DNA from: Steromphala cineraria
Taxonomy: Eukaryota > Mollusca > Gastropoda > Trochida > Trochidae
Assembly: GCA_916613615.1 (NCBI GenBank)
Contig: OU744727.1
Coordinates: 1,828,593 to 1,892,592, forward strand
DNA: 64,000 bases
Direction of reading: 5' to 3'
Shown here: one piece after another, positions 33,201-42,200 of the stretch
Layout: every line of letters starts with the position of its first letter
How positions within the stretch are numbered: position 1 is the stretch's first letter
The notes under the pieces: model-generated
The model's input: the letters and a program-made list of their open reading frames with translations, nothing else
Database searches by the model: none
Told to the model about the DNA's origin: nothing
Translations under genes and position numbers: made by a program

Positions 33201-36200
33201 TTTATCACTGAATGTGGTGAAATCCTCAACATTTTGAAATGTGATTTTAACTAACAAATTACACTTCTGGCACTATTTAAAGATCTTCCTTCTAACTGAC
33301 GGGGGTGTGTCTAATGCTGGAGAAGTGGTTTCCTTGGTGAAAAGAAACTCTTATGACAGCAGGTGAAATGCATTTATTTTTTATTGTGGTATTTACATAA
33401 TTGATTCAACGTTTTAAGTAAGTAGCCAATTCAACGGAACATCTGGTTTAAGCTAAGATAAAAGGTGATAGGACATACGTTGCATTGATTGGTGAGATTT
33501 TTTAGGCATAAGATAATGAATATTATAATTGTTTCTCATAACTTGTACCAGAGGCTCAACGTTCTCCATCCAATTTATTGAGTCAGAAAAAAAGAAACAA
33601 CATGTAAGTTGATCTATGTATTGACAGAACAGCTTTAAACATAACATAACATAACATAACATAACATAACATAACATAACATAACATAACATAACATAAC
33701 ATAACATAACATAACATAACATAACATAACAATTCAATATTTTCCAATCTTCATTTTCTTTACAGAGTGTTCACAGTTGGTATCGGAGCCGGAGTCTCCA
33801 CGACCCTCGTCAGGAATGTTGCTAAAGCTGGAGGAGGAGAAGCTGAATTCGTCACAGATAGTCTCAATCTGCAGCAGAAGGTGATGGAGGGTCGAACATA
33901 GTTCAAACACTAGTATTAGATTGACTATCTTATATGAAATAATCACCTTAAGCACCGACAGTTTTAATCTGCAGTAGAAGGTAATGCAGGGTCGAAAATA
34001 ACTCAAATGCTAGTATTAGATCGACTTTCTTGTATATGATATTAACACCTTAAGACAGTCTCATCTGTAGCAAAAGTTGGTGCTGAGTCTAAATACCTCA
34101 AGTACTAGAATTGGATCTACTATCTTAATTTAAATTAACTTGAATTAAAATCAACAACTCCGTTGACCTTTACGGAGATAGAAGATTTAATGTTTTCTTC
34201 TATATCGCTATTATTTGAAGTTTTGATCTTTTGGTTTAGAATAACAACAAGTATTTAATCCCCAGGTGATGAAACTTCTGAAAGCTGCCTGTCAGCCGGC
34301 TGCAACTGATATAGCACTTGACCTTGACCTTCCTTCCGGACTCACAGTGGATCTGATGCTGCCCAAGGATATGCCGGTCATCTTCAGTGGACGGAGGGCC
34401 TCCATATTCGTCTTCTTGAGTGGACAGGTAAATGATTTCCCTTTAAGTACATCCGGCCTGTAAGGCAAAGGATTTAAATGCGTTGAAAATCAAAATCATT
34501 ATTACTGTTGACTGTTAACATTTATCTCCTAACGAAGAAGGGGCTAGACATATCTTATCGTATTGAGAACAAATTCTTTATCAATCAATAATTAATAAAG
34601 AATTAGATGATTTGGTGGCTAATACTGTAGGGCTACTTTCCTAAACAACCACGATACTTTACATTGTAGAAATGAATTTTCTTTTCAGAATTATCAACAA
34701 CTCTTTCGAGCGGAAAACCTTCAATGTTTTTTAATTACTTGTTACATTGAGCTTAAAATGTTATAAATTAAATATTATCAAGTACCTTGATACTTGCATC
34801 ATTTACATAAATAAAAAATGTCAAAGGGTCACTTTTATTTCTAAGGCGGCCACATCCGAGGGCAAAGCTCATCTGTCTGGAAAGATTTCAGGGACAAGCT
34901 TCAAGCACTCGATGGAGTTCGACTTGCAAACAGACGCCCAGGTCAACTCTGGTCAGTTTATCCACAGGATGGCCATGAAGGGGCTGATCAAAGACCTCGA
35001 AATGGACGAAATAGGTAGGTACCTATGGTGTGGTGGATGGATTTTATAACACTTAGTTCAGCATGAAAGTGTTTCATACAGTCCGAAGCCATATTCATAA
35101 GAAAACGTTTAGCATATGTAACTCAAAGGTTTTGGTTTACTAGATACAACTGTTATTAGTGTAGGAAATCAAAAAACTAAAGTTATCAATACGTTTAGTT
35201 TATAATGAGTATGTTGTGCTGTTACAGATTCGAATGGCAAGAAGAAAAGGGAGATAATCCTAGCGAGCACTGCCAGTAACCTCATCTCCAAGTACACATC
35301 ATTTGTTGGCGTTGACAAGGAGAGGAACGCGAAGATCACGGAAGCTGTCATTTATCACGTTGCACCACCGCCTAGGTTCCAATCGTATGCATACCTGTAT
35401 GTTAGTTTGTTACTTCTCACGTGTTCAAGTACGAAGTCTTTCACTCGCCATGTCATCACATAATAATGATAACAACAACAATAACGATAAATAATAATAG
35501 ATGTTGAATAGATAATTTGATATAACCACTTACAATGCTGCCACTAACAAGCATTTATTTAACAGTGGTCGTCGGTTGAAGAAATCGTGTGACTCAATGC
35601 CAACACCGCCACCACCGCCGATGGGGGGTAGAGCACCACCTCCATCACCACAACATCAACAATCATCTTCAGGACCACCACCACCACTATCACGGAGTTG
35701 TGCACCACCAACACCATCGCTTTCATCATCTCCAGATATTTTTGAAAACTGGGCTGATTTTCGTGCAGGAGACGAAGACGACTGCGAAGAAATTTACGAC
35801 TTGTGTTACACCGTGGACGACGCAACTGCACCGCCGCCTCCACGACGTCCATTACCTCCAGCCCGCCCAATAGTACAGTCAAAGGGAAATCAAATGTTTT
35901 CATCTCAGGGTGAGATAGGACCTTTATCTGAATAAGGAATATTCCTATTGTTAATTAAAATTGAAATTGAAAAAAAAAATCATAAGATCATGCAAAATAG
36001 CATCTCATCTTTATACATGTGTCGAGGATTCAAGTTAATTTTCTTCTTGCATGTCCTCAGCGGGAGAGATTGTGATGCTACAAGCCTTTGATGGATCCTG
36101 GGAGTTGGATAGTCAACTTCCAAAACTCATCAATGTGACAACAGACAATCTGTTAAAGGCGACCGGAATCAAGGTATTATTTTAGTCCCATTTTAGAGTT

Positions 36201-39200
36201 TTGAAAGCATAAAGAGATTTTTTTGTAATGAGTATATAGATAATGTCACCTAAGTGTCTTCTGATTTCAAAAATAAAAACTTAAGCTGATCAAAGTAACA
36301 CAGTCTTTAAGGAGGTTGGATACAAAATATCGAGGTATTAGTCCAGCAGTTATGTGAAGAATTTATATACAATTGTGCCTTTAATGATACAAGCATGAAA
36401 TTTGGTACACAGTTAGGGGGTACCCTTAGAGTGAAATTTGGATATAGGGACATTCCAGATTCCCTCTAAGATTTAAATGGCGGCTACAAACTAATGAATG
36501 AAATTAGTTAATGAATTATACCAATCAGTTCAAATCCGTATCACCTGTGTTTGGTGTAAAACACAATTTAGGTATTATGTAATTACTTGTTTTGCATATG
36601 CTATCAGTCTATGTCAACCTAGCCTCAATAATACTCGTTTCACTCCACTATTGAGTCTAGCAAGATGTAGTAGAAGGTCGCGTCAGCCGATCTTTGGAAT
36701 TGATCAATCAGGGATCATCTTACCAAGTCGCAATAGTATGCATTCGCACATATAACGTTGGAGGGTCATAGGTCGGCGAAAGGTTGGCTGACGCGACCTG
36801 CTACTCCATCTTGCTAGACTCAATATCGGAGTGAAGCGAGTATCATTGAAGCTAGGTTTACTGATTCAAACTTTTGAATCAACAGGCTGACTGATTGGAA
36901 GAAGTGCGTTTTATTTTCAGGAAGAAACAGAAGATGTTATTTCTTGTCCCGCTGATTTCAAGCAAAATATAGGTTCTGAATAGGCGGAGATATAAAATGG
37001 GCTCCAGCTCTCTACCATGCGTTCGGATCCGTGGCGAGAGGCCTCGCGCAGGTTAAGTTGAGTCCGGGATGGATCTCAACAGTGATCACCAACCTCGGCA
37101 GGGACGGTTTCTTTTGGGACGGTCCGATCTCCTGGTGTAACCTGCGATATGCCTTAGGTTCGGTAGGTAAGCTTTCATCTGAGCCATCAAAGAAGCCCTC
37201 TGCCAGGGACACGAGCAGTTCAACAGCAGGACTGCACAACAGGCTGACAGGAGGACGGAGATCGGGTTTGTTCACTCACAAGAAGAGAAGAGGGGTAGGT
37301 TAGCCTACCCCTTCTAGGCAGGAGGCGTGTCCTTTCGTATCGGGGTTCTTGGTGTATTGGCATCAGCTGGGACTGGATCGTGTTGTGTGTCACTTTCTCA
37401 AGCGGGGGTTCCAGATACCAGTTTCGTCTCTGCCCACCTCTCACCTGCGACTCAACGGAGCATCCCAGGCGGCAGACAAGCTCAACGTTACGTTTAAACA
37501 GATGGATATTCTTAAATCCAAGGGGGCAGTGGAGGAAATCCTGGTCCCAAACCTCACGTCGGGGTTCTACTCCCCTATGTTCGTTCCACCCAAGAGAGAC
37601 AGGAGAAAATAGCAGCTGATTAACAACATGTTGAAGTTAACCACTCTTTCCTCGTACTGCCGCCATATCTTTGTCACTTGTTTTTGTCATCAGTCATGCG
37701 GTTGCTTGAGCCCTAGAAATGAAGAACACATACTTGCACATTCCCATTTCCGAGACCACTGCAAGTACCTCAGTTTCGTTCTGGCGGAGCGTCATTCTCA
37801 GTGGAATGTGCTCCCATTTGGAATATCATTCGCTCCGTTGATTTTCACTAGGGTGACTCAACAATAGTGAACTTTCTTTTCGCTCACAATGTCCAGTTCA
37901 TTCCATTCGTGGACGACGGGTTCGATACCCATCGCTGATTGCTCTGGGGTTGGAGTTGTTGATTAATCTTTCAAGTCAGACCTTAAGCCAACCACCTCGC
38001 ACATCTTCCTGGGCACTATTCTGGACGCTGCTCAGTCCCCAGCTAACGCATGGAGCGAAAAGACTTCTTGCTCCACTAGGTCCAACAGATCATCGGACTG
38101 CTCACCTAAGTGCAGGACTTAATTAGGAGGGGTTGGGTGCAGTTGAGATCATTTCAGGTCTTCCTAAACGTGCACGTCAGGGAAAAGGTGTCCAGACATG
38201 TGTTCCTGCTTAGCCATGACCTCATGGAGGAGGCAAACGTCTTTAGAGGTGTCCTGCTCCACCCATTAAAGGTGATGGGAAGCAGTAGGTGTCTGGTCTC
38301 AGATTCAGTGGGATCTGGTAATTGTCCCTGAGCACTTACGTTCGGATGTCTGCAAGCCCTTATTAGAGATGATCATCCTATGCCTGAAAGTTAAGACAGT
38401 TTATTCGTGGCAATGGCTTTCGGCTGCCAGGATTTCGGAGCTGCATGCTTTGCGGGCTGAGGAATGAGGGAAGAATCACAAAGGAACTTGCACTGGACCT
38501 CGTGTGTAAGATCCAGGGGTCTGATGATTGAGGCAGGGTGTTTCACATTCACGCCCTTGCATGATCGGCATTCCCCACGGACGAAGAGTGCAGTTTCTCT
38601 CTCCTGTTCCAGCTCTTCGTATCTACTCAGAACGCATGCATTCCTTCTGGCAGGGGAGTAGGAGGCCTTCCCCATTTGCAGCGGAGTACAAAGGAGACAG
38701 ACAGTGCCTTCAGTGTCTATCAGTGGTCTGCTATCCTCGAGGCTTACAAAGCCGTGGGTTGACCGCGACCAGCTCTTTCAAACTTTTACGAGATCCGTGC
38801 AGTCTCTGTCACCATAGCGTTTCACATCAATATTGCTGTGGCGGACATCGGTCGGGCTGTTTTTGGAATAGTCATACATGCTCTTTGCCAACCACTACCC
38901 TCGAGACGTTTCTACGGAAGACGGACATTGCAAGGATGGTGACTCAGGTATTCGCTTAACAATGCACTTCAGGTCTTGCTACCCCAGAGGGATTGCAGCT
39001 CACCGTTAGATCGCATTCACATGTTGTTGTTTTTAACTTTGCATCGCTTTTTCCATTGAGTTGGTTGTTTTTCTTTCTGGTTCGGGGCTTGTTACACCCT
39101 TTTAACGGGGGCCCGGACCTCCCTACCATAAGTTTTACTGTTGAGGTGGTTTCCATTCTGCTTGGGTCTCGCAGCCCTTTACCGCTGTTGTAATCTGGGC

Positions 39201-42200
39201 TACAGTGAGTCGGAGATGGTAATAGTAAGTTAAATAATAATATGTTTTTTAGTAAACAACTCACCAATCATTCATTCCTACCCTTGCCTCCCCTCCTGCG
39301 AGTAGGATGGCTCTGGTGACCGTTCTCTGAGGCTTGGTTACATGACCAAAGTCAGCACAGGGACAGATAACTCCCGTCTTCTTTGATCTGTGTAATCTTG
39401 TTGAGAGATAATTAAACTTTCAAAAATCTTGATATTTAGTGAAAAATAAAGACCAAATAATGTTTTTTGAGTCTTTTCACTTAAATATCACCATAAACAC
39501 AAAATTCCTTGGTGTTCTTCTCCAAGTACTATGATTAAGATAATGTTATCTTATACTACTAGAAAGCCGCCATTTTTAAATGGCCGCCATTTTTGTTCTG
39601 GGAATAAATTTAAACGTCCCTATATCTCAAAATCTTTATAAATGAATGCTATACCAGTATACCAAGTTTCATGCTTGTATCACAAAAAGCACAATTTCCC
39701 CACATATCTGCTGGACTATATTAAGAAATAGCAAAATATGGTCTTATTTTGTTTAAAAATATGTCTTGAATCCAATTGTGTCATAAAAATACCATGTCAC
39801 CACAGTTTTTGTTCGAAAAAGGGCCCATCCGTTAGGGTACCCAATGATGAAAATACAATAATTTAAAAACTCCTTTTCAAGATAAGTTTTGAATATAATT
39901 GTTATTTAAATGTTTTTCTATTAAGGCATTGCAGTATGGAAATAAACAAAGTCAGAAAAAAAGGAACTTGAAAATAATATGAAGTAAATTCATACAAATA
40001 ACCTTTTTTTTGTATGATTATTTTTGTAAAATATTATTCTTTTATGAAAAAAAATCGATTTCTCGTATTAAGATTTTTTTGAAAATTATATATTTTATAG
40101 TTTATACACACTAGAATAAGATTAAAAAGAAAAAACAATATGTCACCAGGGGATAACAGAGATATTCACATTCAATTTAGCCACATCAATGAAAATTAAC
40201 ATCCAGGGGAGATAACTCTTCATTGTCAACATTACCATTTTTTATGTTCCAAGGCTTTAAACCTTCTTAAATGTGTTTCTGCAACTAAATGGGGAGCTGA
40301 TAAATCATCCCTTCTCCTCCTGTATAAAGCTTTAGTCTGCTCAAGATTGGACTATGGGAGCCTGGCATTTATGAATGCAGCAAAGAGTCATTTAGTTAAA
40401 CTTGATCGAGTTCAATCTAAAGCTTTAAGGATATGCACTGGAGCATTCCCAACAACACCAATTGCCGCAATGCAAGTGGAATGCTCTGAGCCCCCACTAA
40501 AGTATTGCCGCCAAAAATCAGCCCTCTAAACTTATCTTTCATTGGCATCTTTAACTGACTACCATTCCGCAAAAGACGTTTTAAATGATTGCACTGAATA
40601 TGTCATGTGCGACTGGAGTCATGGCAAGTTACCTTTTGGTTTAGCTGTTAAGCAATATGCAAGTCAGTGCAAAATTCTAGACATAAAACTAAATGCCTCC
40701 TTTAATCTTCCTAAATCAAGCCCATGGTGCCTAAAACAACCTTCAGTCAATGCTAACCTGGCCTCAATGGTTGACAAACAGATGAATCCAGTCATTATCA
40801 AAGCAATTGCAGAAGATTTCATCAACTCAAATTACTCAGGATTCACACACATTTATACAGATGCCTCTAAAGATCCTGTTTCTGGGCGTGTTGGTGCGGC
40901 ATTTTATGTTCCTTCACTCGATATATATGAAGTGTACAGACTACACGACCAATTATCTGTATTTGCGGCAGAGTTAACAGCAATTTTAAAAGCATTGCTT
41001 TGGGTTAAAAACCATGACCACGAGTCAATCATTTTTACAGATTCCTTGGCCGCTGTTCAAGCTATGCAATCAGGAGTGCAAGGCCAACGAAGTGATATTT
41101 TATATGATATATTTTATTTAGACACCTTTTTGAATACCATATATATCAGTTGTGATATTGTATGGGTTCCAGCACACGTGGGTCTCAGTGGTAATGAGAG
41201 AGCAGATCAACTTGCCAAGTCTGCTCTAACAAAAGCACAAGTCAACGTATTGGACTATTTGCCAATTCCAAAAGATTACTTCACTGTTATACATAAAGCA
41301 ATTTGCCAACTGTGGCAAAGTGACTGGGATCATGGCACCAATGCCAGACATATGTACAACTTATGCCCTAAAGTCACTAAGCACGTAAAGATTCGCCGTC
41401 AAAAGAGAAGAGATGAAGTCGTTTTGACTCGATTAAGACTCGGCCACTGTGGCTTAAATGCATACAAACACATTTTAGACAAGGATAAATCTCCTATGTG
41501 TCAGGGTTGTGCTGGCAATTGCCCAGAAACTGTTTTTCATTTTTTAATTGAGTGCGAGGGACATAATATCCATCGTGAAGAACTTATAGAGCTGGTGTCA
41601 TCAAGATCAAGTACCTTCGATCTTAGGTCTATTCTTGGAGAAAACCTGCTGTATGGTGACATTCAAAGAGCCCTTTTAGATTACGTATGCAATACGGGCA
41701 AATATGACTGCATATGAATCTTTTTTAACCTCTTGTATAGTTATTTTCTAATCTTTTAATCCTCTTTAATGCCGGGCGCATATAGGTCATTTGTTGGCCC
41801 AACGTCGCCCTTAAATTCCACCTACCTACCTACCTACCATTACCATTTTTTAGAAATTTTCATTAGTACTTAAAGTTAATTAGTGAAATAAATTTTATCA
41901 TAAAACAAATACTTATGTTCACAAATATAACATAGTCATTGTTTTTCATTAAACTAAATCATTATTTTATTTTTTTATTTTTTTATCTCACACTTTCAGT
42001 GAAAAATAAACAAAACAGCATAAACTTTGAAATAGCACAATCTGACTGTTGCGGATGTGCAGTAACAAAGGTATCCAACCTCCTTAATTCAAAACGAATG
42101 TTGATATAATTTATATTAGGAAACACGAGGGTGAGATTTTATTATCGTCCAAAATCATTTTTATTACTTTCCTTGAAAAATCTCTGACCTCTGAGCTGCC

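Larger units (their letters stand above)
36339..39718. mobile_element. TIR element in intron 15 carrying other elements
   Basis: The left end TAGTCCAGCAGTTATGTG and the complement of the right end TAGTCCAGCAGATATGTG are inverted repeats extending, imperfectly, for over 60 bp (GATACAAGCATGAAA is shared). Flanking TAT (36336-36338 and 39719-39721) appears duplicated; a 5-bp TATTA reading is also possible. Copy A has the empty site at about 760. Family unassigned. The interior contains a palindromic MITE and a decayed DIRS-like element. Confidence 0.8.

Noticed and set aside
35559..35903. 114-codon minus-strand frame opposite exon 14
   Set aside because: It is the shadow of the proline-rich coding exon, whose phase fits both neighbours.
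40542..41717. Host gene starting at 40542
   Set aside because: That position is TTG, not ATG, and the frame continues upstream past a single stop into reverse-transcriptase sequence. The segment is flanked by target duplications, so it is a retroelement.
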